Positions 32,557-43,575 of a stretch of DNA of 64,000 nt are shown here, in pieces. The stretch comes from Chalciporus piperatus (taxonomy: Eukaryota; Basidiomycota; Agaricomycetes; Boletales; Boletaceae). The stretch lies in NCBI GenBank assembly GCA_038093975.1, contig JBBPTG010000089.1:1-64000 (forward strand), in the 5' to 3' direction. A program made the position numbers and the translations under genes. Numbering within the stretch: the first letter of the stretch is position 1; each line of letters starts with the position of its first letter. Below the pieces are notes generated by a model that worked only from the letters and a program-made list of their open reading frames with translations, was not told the origin of the DNA and ran no database searches.

Positions 32557-32850
32557 ATCATGAAGATGGAAACCCCAACTTCGCGAACAGAATCATCAAT
32601 GCTAAAGCCCATTTATCGAAACGTCCTTTGGATACGAACAAGAATGCTTGATTAAGCACGGGCTTGATCATTTGAGCGGACATTCCGTGGGTGGGCGTGA
32701 TCTCAGTTCAGTCAGCAACATACCAATGGAGGAAAGGAGTGAGAATGGGGAAACTTGGCATGGGCTTGGGAGAGGAAAGAGGTGGGAGAAGACTAGACCG
32801 TACCAATAGCACCAAACGAAGCCTTCCGTTTGGTGGCGGGTTTCTGAAGT
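32557..32850 (-). pseudogene. carrier gene exon 5-6 relic upstream of K5
   Basis: The minus strand keeps the carrier's last exon (ATCATGAAGATGGAAACCCC, GCTAAAGCCCATT), the intron before it and the very end of exon 5 (GGCTTCGTTTGGTG). The copy stops at 32848. It lacks any start or the first four exons. Confidence 0.75.
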
Positions 32851-33373
32851 GTACTCATTTGAATGGGCCATCTTAGGCCATCTTGATGATACATACTCCA
32901 CCAACAGGGAGTACATCCGCGTATCGTCTACGGGAATTAGGGACCACCGAGAATGCAAAGTCTGGGTGGTCAGCGCTTCAGCGCCGTCATGCAGCATCTT
33001 ATGATTCTGATCAGTGTCGCGACACCACACAGTCTTGCCCTCGAACTAAATGCGTCATCTGCCACAGCCTACAGTGGACTGCACAGGAAGTTGGACCACT
33101 GTTGGACCTCATTCGTTTTCCATTCAACCTTGGTGCGTGGATACATTGTGAAACCCAAGTGTTGGATAACTTTCCGACCGAAGTGTGGTGCATTCCAGGT
33201 ATTGAGTAGTGTGGCTGTTTTTATTTGACGCGTGATCGGAGTTTGAAAGGTGTGGCTGTTTGTTTCCCATGGACTGGACGCGTTTTGAACGAGAGCTGCA
33301 CGTTGCTGCACGTTGTACATTCGCTGACCTCCTCTTACGTCCAAGTTCTACGCCAAATACTTCCCTCGAACAA

Positions 33374-34705
33374 ATGCCACTGAGACCAGAACTCCCAGTA
33401 AAATATCACAACCCCCATCTCAAGTCCCGTACGTCCACAACCCCAATCATCTCTCTCTCTCTTTTCTCATACATACACAGTCGACTTGTCCAAATGGCCC
33501 CCTGTAAAATATCAGTCTCTTGATCGCGATGGTCACGAGGTCCTGGTGAGTTTCCCCTGATCAACATATCCCTTTTCCATTTCCCCTAACCTCTCTCCAG
33601 GTCGGCCGTCTCAAAATCCCAACCGTACGTCCACTATCGCATCCCCATGCCTTCCTAACTCTTTCCCACTCAGCCCTCGGGTCATGCCTTCATCCTCCGC
33701 CGCTATGACACCGGCGCGATCAGTCTCACCACCATGTTCCGAGCCGCGTTCCCCGACGCAAGTGAGATCGACGAACGTAAAGAAACCCAGTGGGCCAAAG
33801 AAAGTTTTGACCTATCTGGAAACAACGGCTCAGCGCGAGACCCTCACACCGTCCGTCTCGCCGGTACTTGGATCAGTACCCCCATTGCCCTCCAGCCAGA
33901 ATTTGCAGAAAGTTATCAACTGGGCGATGTCATACAATTTATCGCGACTGCGTCACCAGATCCGAGCGCCACTTATCGTCGGTCAACCGCAAAGGCGACC
34001 CCCAAGGGCGTACCGCCATCTTCTCCCGTTGCAAGTCCTGCAAAGTCGTTGCTTACTCCAGCGCCCTCGATGACGATACCAACTCCCAAACGACGAAAGG
34101 AGTCCTCCCCTGCACCACAACCGGCACATCAACAACCGGCACAACAATCAAATTTACCACCACCGCGCCGGTCGACGCGGACAAAGAGTCCAGCACCGTT
34201 CCCGATTCCGATGGCCGTCAAGTCGCCGAAAGCTGTGCGGACCGTCCGAGCCGTTCGAATGACAGAAGTCACGACGCCTGCCGGATCGGACGAGACGGTC
34301 GTAGAGGAAGAAGCCGAGACGATCGAGCTTGCTAAACCAAGCATGACGCAGGATATGGAGGAACAAAAGGAGTTGATCGAGCAGCTGAAAGCGGAACGAG
34401 AACTCAACAGAATGCAGACCGACGAGCCTGCACCTGCACCTTTGAAAAGAGATAGGGAGGAGGAGGACGAAGAAAAACAAGAGCTAGAGTTCAACTTCAA
34501 AGAACCAGAGGCCGAGGAGCGACAGATTGCTACGAACAAGAGGGTATCGAGGTTCCATCTAGAACCGAGAACCAAATCAGTGGCATGGGGCGTTGCCGCA
34601 TTCGCGATCGGCATGAGCGCTGTGTAAGTCCTCCTCCCCGTCTTTCATTCTGACCGCCAACTCAATCTTGCTCGTGTCTAGATCATTCCTGCCCAATTTC
34701 TTCTG
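33374..34705 (+). CDS. bqt4: Bqt4-like inner nuclear membrane protein (APSES/KilA-N-like domain)
   Basis: Five exons, 33374-33428, 33481-33545, 33601-33624, 33674-34623 and 34681-34705, give 372 residues. The N-terminal domain reads GHAFILRRYDTGAISLTTMF, RAAFPDASEIDERKETQWAK and LAGTWISTPIALQPEFAESY, the KilA-N/APSES-like fold of fungal Bqt4 proteins. A Pro/Ser-rich linker and a charged coiled-coil-like stretch follow. A single C-terminal membrane anchor (SVAWGVAAFAIGMSAVSFLP) spans the last intron. Bqt4 holds telomeres to the nuclear envelope in fission yeast, and this gene has the same architecture. The start is the ATG giving MPLRPELPVKYHNPHLK. Confidence 0.8.
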
Positions 34706-35382
34706 ACACGATGGTTGTGAAACGCTGTCCCGTCTATCCATACACCTGGTTGTCTGTTTTGTTCGTCTTTATTAATCCCCTGTCGAGTTAACTTTTTACG
34801 GTGTGTTAGGGTATCCTCTGTACATCCACTCCCTCTATCAGCTCGCAAGCGACACCCTCGATATAACTTTTTCTCTCTCTTCGAGTCGTCGAGCCGTCGA
34901 GTTTTCCCGCCCTTTTGTTTTTCCACTCTCTCCTACGTCATGGTAGTACTTTCTCTCGATGTGTCTGGTTCGCGTAAATATGATGGTAATGTTCTATCTT
35001 TTTTCCTTTCAATACATACATACAGTTGTGTACGAATGAAATCGATTCGTGAGTGCTTTTTGTCAAGCCAGAGCCAGATCCAGAACTGACAGTGACAGAA
35101 GCAAAATGACGGTAAACGTATCATCGTGGGTTAGAATGAAGCGAATTCAAACTTGGACGTGAAGACACATACGGAATGACGAACAACACAATTTGCTGAT
35201 GAAACACTGCGAGTACTCGTTTCCAAGCTTGTGTGATCGACTCAAACTCACGATACTGGAACCAACTGGCTGAGATGCCTAGTCACTACCACTGAGAGTC
35301 AGCTTGTCCTTGATGGAGACCGTCACCGCTGTCATATATGGTCGACGAATTCCTTGCAAGTTGCTGATGCCCGTAGAATGCG
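34706..35382. other. gene-free stretch
   Basis: 3' flank of the Bqt4-like gene, T-rich. No supported gene. Confidence 0.4.
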
Positions 35383-35857
35383 TCATGTCACCATCATCCT
35401 GGGGTTGTCATTGTTGATAACGAATAGGAGACAATCCCAGATATGTCGGTGGCCGACATGGATCCGACGCGGAAACTTGATCAGGGCAGAGACAGGGAGT
35501 GCGACTGTGAGTGAGAGCGTGATAAAGGAGAGCGAGCCAGACACTAGGGGTTGCTTTCGCGCTAGTATGAAGGGGTTCCCACCACTGCTATATTTCTTCG
35601 ACACGGAAACCTCTCCATTGTCATCTTCAAAGAGTTCTATATGTGATGAGAGTTAAAAGTATAGGCGTGCGAGGTAGACTGAGAAATGTAATCAAATGAT
35701 CAGTTCTCGCGCCGACTCGACTTCCTTGAACGTCACCCGGTGAAGTTAAAGCCGAAAGAAACGCAGGCTCGAAATACAGGCAACTTACTTGTCAGGAGGG
35801 ATGTCGCGAAATCGTCAGTCAGGTCCTTGACTTTCGAGATAAATAAGATATAATTTG
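35383..35857 (-). CDS. unrecognised partial gene with one membrane segment
   Basis: Two minus-strand exons join in frame: about 35789-35857 (YILFISKVKDLTDDFATSLL) and 35383-35636 (starting KLFEDDNGEVSVSKKYSSGG). The intron runs from GTAAGTTG to CACATATAG. The second exon holds a hydrophobic stretch (GSLSFITLSLTVALPVSAL) and ends MMVT-stop. No start exon could be found, since upstream frames are broken. This is either the 3' part of a decayed gene or one whose first exons I could not resolve. I do not recognise the family. Confidence 0.3.
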
Positions 35858-36045
35858 AGGCTGTCAAGCAACACTTGTAGTTTTATGGACTCGATTCGAG
35901 CCGAAGGGACAAAGTTACGGTAGTGTTGGAGGTATGTAGAACGAAAAGGGTAATCGACCTTGCTGCCAGCCACGAACAAAGTCACTACCCACCAAGTCAC
36001 CAAGTCACTACCAACCATGCCGTCGAGCTGACTCGCTTCCTTTAG

Positions 36046-36664
36046 ACCGTGTTCCTACACCCCCTCCGAGACAACAGAATAAAGGCAAAGGAAAGGCACC
36101 AGCCCCAACCCCCACCCAGGAGGCTGTCGAATCACGCCTCGATGGTGTACGTAGCACATCCGGTCAAGTGAAAGACCCCAAAGGAGGATGTTTTTGTCAA
36201 GGTGAGTCATATGTGCTACCATCCACGCAAGGTCCTGGCACTGAGACAAGGCGTGGTGTCTAACAGCACGAGAACACGATCTCTCGAACTACGTTCCGTG
36301 TCGCCAGTGTGGCTTGATCCTATGCACTCTCAACACACCCTACTACGCATGTCCACATTGCGGCGGCGCTGTTGGACGAATCCCAGGCGTAGTGTTGATC
36401 GTACAGCTCGAGGACGAGCTGCGTGAACAACTCGCGAGGCAGGAAGCGGAGCGGCAGCGTGCTATTGATCTGGCGCGTGCTGCAGAAGGAGACTTCCGTG
36501 CGTCGACAAGCAGGCGGAAGAAGGAACTTGAAGGTGGGATGATTGATTCAGGTCGCGCGGATGGTAGACGAGACGTGATCATGGGACCGTTACTCTCCAC
36601 ACAGAACGACTCAGGAGACTCGATCACAACATTTACCCCTCGTATCTCGTTTAGGACGATGTGA
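36046..36664 (+). CDS. RQT4/TRIP4-like protein with C2HC5 zinc finger (5' end unresolved)
   Basis: Two clear exons, 36046-36201 and 36267-36664. The joined reading GGCFCQAREHDLSNYVPCRQ then CGLILCTLNTPYYACPHCG is a zf-C2HC5 finger, the conserved domain of human TRIP4 (ASC-1) and yeast Rqt4. These are subunits of the complex that splits collided ribosomes. The C-terminal half is a charged helix (EDELREQLARQEAERQRAID) and a tail ending ISFRTM. An acceptor (TTTAG) precedes 36046, so at least one upstream exon exists, but I could not place its start. Confidence 0.6.
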
Positions 36665-37150
36665 CGACTCAAGAGATAGTGGAGTGGGGGGTTTCGGTTT
36701 TTTTTTTTGCAAACCCAGAACCGTTCACTCCGCCGTTTCTCGTGCTCCATCTTCACGAGCATTGGTATCAACCCTGACTCAACTTGAATTGCTAATGGTG
36801 ACCAATTCATGTGTAGGAGTCGTCGAATTTCTGCTTTCATTCGGTCCGGGACCAACGTGACTAAGGGGCCCTTTCGTTCATAGTCTTCACACCAACTGGC
36901 AACTTTGCAACCCCCCGAAGTAGCCCTGGGCCTGATTCTTCGCGATCAAGAAGGCGAGGTGCATTCTGATTACTACACTAGGTGCCGAGTACGATGGCGA
37001 ACAAGGCGTTCGGAGGTAAACACGTATGTAACTCCCCCAAAAGTTGGTGGAAGCGAGCCTTGATATACATCACCAAGGCTGCGCCGTTCAATTCCCGCGT
37101 GTTCCCCCATCCTCCACGCCTCTCCATTCTGACTTTCAGCGAGGTTGACC
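36665..37150. other. gene-free stretch
   Basis: 3' flank of the zinc finger gene and 5' flank of the dehydrogenase pseudogene, with a T9 run at about 36.7 kb. Nothing else supported. Confidence 0.4.
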
Positions 37151-39235
37151 ATGGCTCCGAGAACGATGCAGACGTTTACTAGGGAACAGGTGTCGAAGGT
37201 GCGTGGTCAGACGTGTCGGGAGATTAGGTGCTGACGGAGGTCGTGGTGAGCTAGCATAACAAGGCAGATGCCCTGGTAGGTCTATGTCGTCTCGTCAAGG
37301 AGAGACGTTTTTCAATGTATTTTTCACTATTGGCAGTGGGTTATCATCGACAGCAACATCTACGACCTATCTCGGTTCAAAGACCTCCACGCCGGAGGTA
37401 TATCTGTCCTCCTCGAAGACGCTATTCGTGCGTCCATTCCATCCCCTCTTTCAAAGCGATACACGTAACAATGAACTCAAGCGACCACCAATATAGCCGG
37501 TCAAGATGCTACTGATGCCTTTTATGGTCTTCACAAACACGAGGTGCTCAAGCGCCCTCAATATGCGAGATTACATATCGGCACCAATCGAGGGAGAGAA
37601 AAGCGCGATCACATCTGGAGAGATTGGTGAACTCAGTCGAGTCCCGTATGCTGAGTCCACTTGGTTGAGTTCTGGGTTCTACAGTCCTTATTACAAAGAG
37701 GTGAGTCTCCCCGACTCTCCCGTTGCTCGTGGAGATGGCGGATCGTGTTCACATCGGATGTAGAGTCATCGGAAGCTTCAAGTGGCGTTAAGGAAGTTCG
37801 TGGATGAAATGATTAAACCCGAGGCAAGCGGGAAACGAATCAGTCAAGGCGTCGTCGATGCGCTCGCGTCCGTTTATCCCTTGGACGTCCCTATGCATTG
37901 AAGCTGATACGACGTAGAGAGCACAATATTATCGCCATGAGAATGGGCCCTGGTAGTCATCTGAGGGGTCGCAAACTCATGGGTGGGGTGGTTTCACCCG
38001 AGGAGTTTGACTGTTTCCATGATGTATGTGCAAGGTACTCCCTTTCTGAGCGCGTCCTGATCCCTGCGACAGTTGCTCGTCCAGCAAGAAATGTCACGAC
38101 AAGCACAACGTGGCTACGGTGACGGTGAGTCTATTCCCTCGTCTGATCCTTTGCTCTTCCATCTTCAATCACACGACATTCGTAGGTCTGCTGAGCGGTG
38201 TCTTTATCGGTCCCCCGCCCATCATTCACTTTGGAACACCAGGAATCAAAGCGAAAATCGTTTCTGAAGTGCTTGGTGGGAAGAAGTTCATTTGTCTCGC
38301 TGTCACTGAGGCATTCGCTGGAAGTGATGTTGCGGGGATGCGCACGCGTGCTACCAAAACTCCGGACGGAAAGTTTGGCTCATCAGCGGAACGAAGAAGT
38401 GGATCACCATTGGGACGTGAGTAGTCTTATTAGATATGTTGTGCGCGTATCAAGTCATTGCGAAGTGACTTGGTATAGCTAATGGATGCCTGGGACCGGT
38501 TTGGGTTCTGCCTCGTGTCGGGGTGTCCTGCCATTCCAGAAGCGACGGAAGAACTCTCGCTCAAAACGATGTACTCCCCAACTGCAGGCACTGCGTACGT
38601 CACCTTCGACAACGTCAAAGTACCCGTTGAGAACACGCTGGGTGCGGAAGGCGAGGGCATGTTCGTCATACTTTCGTGAGTGCTCGTTTGGTCTTGGTTG
38701 TCTTATGTGAAAGGCATAACTTCATGTTTAAAGGAACTTCAATCATGAGCATTGGGCGATGTGTGCTAGCGTAGTTGCTTCGTAGCGGCTGATCATTGAG
38801 GATGTATTCAAGTACGTCCACCTCTGGTTCTCTCTTCACATTTCCGTCTGCTCATCACGCATTCGCAACTGAATGAAGATGTATAACTCAACGTCAAGTG
38901 TTTGGAAAACCAGTCTCTTCCCAACCTGTCATTAGGTACAAAGTGGTTGCCACGATCGCACGTTCGGAAAGTTGTCAGAGTTGGCTCGAGAACATCAAAC
39001 TTCAGATGTGTAACATGGTTCGTCTCTTCCTTTTCCATCCACCCTTTCGTTCCGTTGATGACGGTGCTTTCGAATAGTCGTACAACGAGCAAGCACGGAA
39101 GTTGGCAGGGTGAGTGTATGCGCTCCTACGCGTGTTGAGGGAGACGCTGACGCCGGCGTGTAGCCCAATTGCCTTGTTGAAGTCCTATTCGACAAAGTGT
39201 GCGCAAGACACTGCACGGGATGCAGTGCAGATACT
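37151..39235 (+). pseudogene. acyl-CoA dehydrogenase with N-terminal cytochrome b5 domain, decayed
   Basis: Starts MAPRTMQTFTREQVSK. The b5 domain continues as HNKADAL, WVIIDSNIYDLSRFKDLHAG and GQDATDAFYGLHKHEVLKRP. Dehydrogenase segments follow: RKFVDEMIKPEASGKRIS, HNIIAMRMGPGSHLRG, GKKFICLAVTEAFAGSDVAG, YSPTAGTAYVTFDNVKVPVE and YSTKCAQDTARDAVQI. Many splice sites are intact. One added A at about 37586 and one lost G at about 38374 shift the frame, a TAG follows VVAS near 38.78 kb, and the end of the protein after DAVQI is missing. Fungal relatives with this fusion act on acyl-CoA-type substrates. No active product is expected. Confidence 0.8.
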
Positions 39236-39423
39236 TGCATCTGCCTTCTTAAGCGAGTGTTTGTTGAGCGTCGGCTTATCCCATTGTGTTCGAGGTAGAT
39301 CCACTCCGTTAACCGGGAGCCCAGACCGTTGCAGCTGTGTGATATCAAGTTTGCAACATTGCAACGACTCACCAACAACTGCATCACGCAACAACTCTAG
39401 GCAAAGAGGCAGTCCGAGGACCG

Positions 39424-40463
39424 TCAAGGTACCTCACTGAGAGCGCGTACGATTGGCTGCCCCTGCGGCGAAGGTCCAAACCACTCCAGAAGCTTTCGTA
39501 GCATTCCCTCGACATATGTAATGTAAAGTTCGCCATCTTGAACCACCTCGGGCGGGGGAAACGCCTCTCGAAAGTCATCTACGTAGCTTGCATCCATGTC
39601 TTCTTCCGATAGTCTAGATCTTGGTCAGCATAGAAGAAAGAACATTGAATAGAAAGATGTTTACCCATTCTGCCGGAATTCCTCCTCACGCACAGCAGCC
39701 CAATCCACAGCGTCATTCATCCACTCGTGACATTCTTCCTTGAGTTGTCCTAGTTGGGCCTTTTCTTCTTCAGACAGATGCACGTGGAATTGTAATGGCG
39801 AGGGCTTGTCTGTGCCCTCGAACGGTCCAGGGAAGAACGCATGAAGTCGCTTTGCGATCAGACACGATTCTGGGGCTGTCCAGATGTAATGGAGGTGCTG
39901 GATTGATGTCGGAGAGTCAGTGGAAGAGATCATCGTAATGGTGTATCATGCTCACGACTTGAATGAGGCTTCGTATCAGCATGATATACACCCTCCGTTT
40001 GGCATCCTTCTTCGTCACGTATCCCTGTAACACGCGCGTCTCTTTCTCTGTCAACAGTCTCACATCATCTGCGCGACCCGCACGCTGCTCGCTAGCATAG
40101 TATTCCTGCCACAAGAGTGCCTCGTCAGCCTTCTTTACCGCGAATTGGCGATACATGTCGATGGTGGAGAGGTAGTTGAGTAATTTGGGGATTTGTCCAA
40201 TGATGAAGGATGGGTAAAGGATGTGGCGTGCAGCGTAGAATATGAGCGATGGGGGAGGTTGGCCCGGAGAATCAGAATTATCGGGTGGAACGAGGGATAC
40301 GAGTTCATCTGAAGAAAAATCAGACGGCAAGAAGACGCAAGTTGACTTGAAGGATTGGACGTGTACTGTATAGATTACGATGAGTTTCCTTGTTGTCCTC
40401 GTAGGAATACTCGTCGTTGAATTTGATGGATGCGACTAGTTCCTTGACTTTGTCCATGGACAT
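39424..40463 (-). CDS. unrecognised 285-residue protein
   Basis: Four exons, 40379-40463, 39959-40308, 39665-39897 and 39424-39613, are consistent in phase. The product begins MSMDKVKELVASIKFNDEYS. It includes FYAARHILYPSFIIGQIPKL, KKADEALLWQEYYASEQRAG, HLHYIWTAPESCLIAKRLHA and HVHLSEEEKAQLGQLKEECH, and ends acidic (VRALSEVP). No domain is recognised; it is helical-looking, without signal or membrane segment. Its last three exons recur as a truncated copy at 55.40-56.00 kb. Duplication B (K6/K8) breaks within about 10 bp upstream of its start codon. Confidence 0.6.
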
Positions 40464-41545
40464 TCTGTGTCAGTGTCTGAGGGGTCGAGGGTCAACGTTT
40501 AAATGTGGTAATACTAACGACGTCGTTGTGGCTCGCAGTCAGGTTACAAGCAGACTGGACTCAGACGTGCAGTGGGGTCGGGTAGGTCATGGTATTGCGG
40601 ATGAACAAAGGCATTGAAGTAGGTCAATGTTGTCTCAGGCTCAACTTTGGCTCCTTCCACCGACGAAGGTTGACGACCAACTTTACAGTTTAAAATAATG
40701 GACCATACATGGGATGTCAATCCATGGACATAGGACCATGGCCCGGGGTGAGTACTCGAGTCCTGCCATGATATACTTGATCTCCGTTGGCTACTAGAAA
40801 TGCTTACACAGACTTCCGCCCATCGGATTGTCCCAAACCTTCAAAATGATTCTACTATTAAGCATCTGCCGTGGACGGAAGGGCCTATCCCATTCTGTTG
40901 GATTAGTGACGGTATGAGCCAACCCATTGGCTTGACAGCCCAGAACGCTGCAGGCACGCGGAAGGTATATTGATCACTCCTCCATGGATTTCTCGACCCT
41001 ACCCATAATCTCAAACAAACTCACACGAAATGATTGAAACCATCGTTTGCGACCGAACCAGGATTTAGCATCATGGCCTGGCCGATACGATCTCAATCTA
41101 TATCCGCAATGTCGTGCCATGCAATCGAGCTGTTGGACTGACTTGGACCACGTCGGTTGTTCCGCCTAAACGATATCAGCCATCACGGGTTTCCACCACT
41201 TGAGGCTGACACTCGTCTCCATCCCATCCGCATTCTTCGAAGCCTCAAGCCTCTGTTGGTTGTGAATCCTTTCATAGATGAAATCTTTGGATTATAGGGT
41301 TTTTGTACCAGTGCTTCAAGTTCCTCGGCCGCCACCATAGATTCCTTCGTGAACATCCTCATGAATGTGGATCTCCTCGAGGTGGAAGATGCGCGGTCGT
41401 TGACTGTCGTCAACTTGTTGAGCTCGACATATGCTCGGAGCTCTCCTCGGGCCCTGGCAGGCCCGGGATGTCAGAACCAATGAGAGAGCATGCGAGTCGT
41501 TTGACTCACAAACCGCACTGCGATAGTGTCCGTATGTGCGGTTAG

Positions 41546-41886
41546 GTGATACCCATACATTATGACGAAAGTGAAGATCCAGGCGCGGACGTTTGACGTG
41601 ACAGAAGAAAATACAGACGGTCTCCCGCAGTGCTCTCGGAAATGCAGCGGCACCCGCCCCCAAACGGAAGGCTTCGTTGTATGGTATCAGGTACGATCTG
41701 GTCTTCTCCTACCTCTTTCCTCTCCCATGCCCAATTTCCCCATTCTCACTCCTTTCCTCCATTGACATCGCGCCCACCCAGGGAATGTCTGCTCAGATGC
41801 TCAACTCCCAAGCACTCTTGTTCATAGGCAAAGAACAGTTCGAGTGATGATCCTCTTCGCAAATTTGGGGTCTCCGTCTTCATAAT
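41546..41886 (+). pseudogene. carrier gene exon 5-6 relic upstream of K6
   Basis: Begins exactly at the carrier exon 5 acceptor (GGTTAG). It keeps exon 5 (KVKIQARTFDVTEENTDGLP), the following intron and exon 6 (GMSAQ, LFIGKEQFE). The central part of exon 5 is deleted and the frame is broken. It is in the same orientation relative to K6 as the intact carrier is to K2. Confidence 0.8.
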
Positions 41887-42410
41887 GAATATCCGGCATT
41901 TTGTGGGTGATATATTCATGAAACGATTCGTCCCATTTCTTCGTTCTCGATGGCAGACTTAGATATATAGATGGAAATGGATGCATCGATTTGGGTCGCA
42001 CGATGCATGGCCCATGTTGCCACGGTTTGTCCGTAGTGAGAAGGAACGACCGTCTTCGTTCAATGTTCGGCCTGCTTAGGGGGACTTCGGTTTGTCTCAC
42101 GGCTGCTACTTATACTGCACTCACTCCCACCCCACACTCGTGTTCAATTGAGCGGGCCGCCCGCGGTCGTTCACATCTAACGTCGTGCCTCGAACGATCC
42201 ATATATGTACAGAGTATTTGGGCTACATAGTACATGGCCACGTCATGTTGCCAGAAATTTGAGCACTCTTCCTCATGGTTTGAGGGGGGGCCGGGCTTCA
42301 TTCACATCTAACCTCGTGCGTCGATAGCAGACATCCCATGACCATGGCGGCGTCCGCATCCATGGCGGTGAAGCTGAGAAGACTAGTAAGTATCACCAAA
42401 GGATCCCCAG

Positions 42411-42418
42411 TATAAAAA
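42411..42418 (+). promoter_or_regulatory. TATA box of K6
   Basis: TATAAAAA, 85 nt upstream of the K6 start codon. Confidence 0.65.
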
Positions 42419-42495
42419 GTGGCCTTTTCGTTTCCAATCTACCCCAACCCACCCACTCAGCCCACTTCTCCTACAAGCCATTCACCGAGTAAACA

Positions 42496-42837
42496 ATGCA
42501 GTTCTCCCGTCTATTCTTTTTCGTCGCCGCTGCAACTGCAGTGCTCGCCGCCCCTACTGTGAGTGACCGTTTGCACCGATTCACTGGTCAGCACGTCAGG
42601 GGATGTGACTAATTCGTGTTCATACTATTTTCTTAGGTCCCTGAACCCCAGCTTGATGGACTCGGCCTTGGACTCCTTCAGGAGCGGGGATATGTAAGAT
42701 CATTTGCTCTCTCAGTTGTCCTCGGTGTATTCATGCTATTCTCGTAGCCCGACAACTTGAAGCGTGCCTCGTGGCGTATGTTCTTGCTCTCTTTTAGTTG
42801 CCTCGGGTGTGTTCATACTATTTTCTTAGCTCCCTAA
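42496..42837 (+). CDS. K6: short member of the secreted peptide family (one KR site)
   Basis: Exons 42496-42558, 42637-42693, 42748-42775 and 42830-42837 give 51 residues. The signal peptide MQFSRLFFFVAAATAVLAAP precedes VPEPQLDGLGLGLLQERGY, PDNLKRASW and a terminal PP-stop. Exon 3 is 28 nt, so it breaks the phase-0 rule and forces the early stop. If exon 3 were skipped, exon 4 would read in phase 0 to 42877 (LPKERDLPLLESTDM). Both outcomes are possible and RNA would decide. KR would release ASWPP. Its inverted duplicate K8 has the same 28-nt exon, so this structure predates the duplication. Confidence 0.6.
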
Positions 42838-43575
42838 AGAGCGCGACCTCCCTCTCCTGGAGAGCACGGACATGTAAGTTCGCTTTCCCGTTCAGTTGTT
42901 TGCCGTGTGTTCACCTTATTCTCACCGGTTTCAGCTGTGGAGTTCGGCGTGCTCGTGCTATTCTTCTGGAAATCCCGTGACACAAACACGACTCGTTGTA
43001 AATATCATGTTCATCCGTTGTCTTTCTTATCGTGAGGCTTGTCGTCCTTCTATTCGGAATAAACCTGGTCCCATTTATCCCCTTTCTTGATTATTCCGCA
43101 TCCCTGAATTTCTGTGTCGATATTTTGTTAACAAAGCGGAAAATATAAATCGGCGAAGTATCCATGAAGTGCTGGCGAGTCGCCGGGGTGTCGGCCGCGA
43201 CAAGAACGAGCCGATACAGTGTGTATGACTATCGCAATCAAGTTACAGCAACCCTTTTTCATCCCCTTCGGAAACACTGGCACATTTGGTCGGGATCAAT
43301 GTCTGGGCTGGCGCCAAGTTGAACCAACTTTAAACTTAAAAAATAATCGACATGGACATGGACCTTGGGTGAGTCTAGTGAAGAGTGAACGACTGTCTTC
43401 ATCCGACTCTTGGGTCTGTCTAGGGGAGACTAGGGTGAGTCGTGGTCCACACTTGATCTCCGTTGGCCCCCTCCATCATGATCGACTGGAACCTAAGTTG
43501 CCTAACTTATGGGCCATTGGATTGTCCAGGATTATCCCGCTCCCGGAGAGCCATCCCATGTAGTACCTGAAGTAG

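Larger units (their letters stand above)
30705..32850. repeat. segmental duplication A, copy 1 (carries K5)
   Basis: The inverted partner is at about 46430-48500 (carrying K7). Similarity runs from the 3' region of the K gene through gene, promoter and upstream DNA into the carrier exon 6 relic, stopping at about 32848 inside the relic. Boundaries were estimated by eye. Confidence 0.7.
40470..43300. repeat. segmental duplication B, copy 1 (carries K6)
   Basis: The inverted partner is at about 58170-60720 (K8). Similarity is high throughout, including the carrier relic and the gene. The right copy lacks about 260 bp present here near 40900-41160. The two copies bracket 15 kb. Boundaries by eye. 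Confidence 0.8.
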
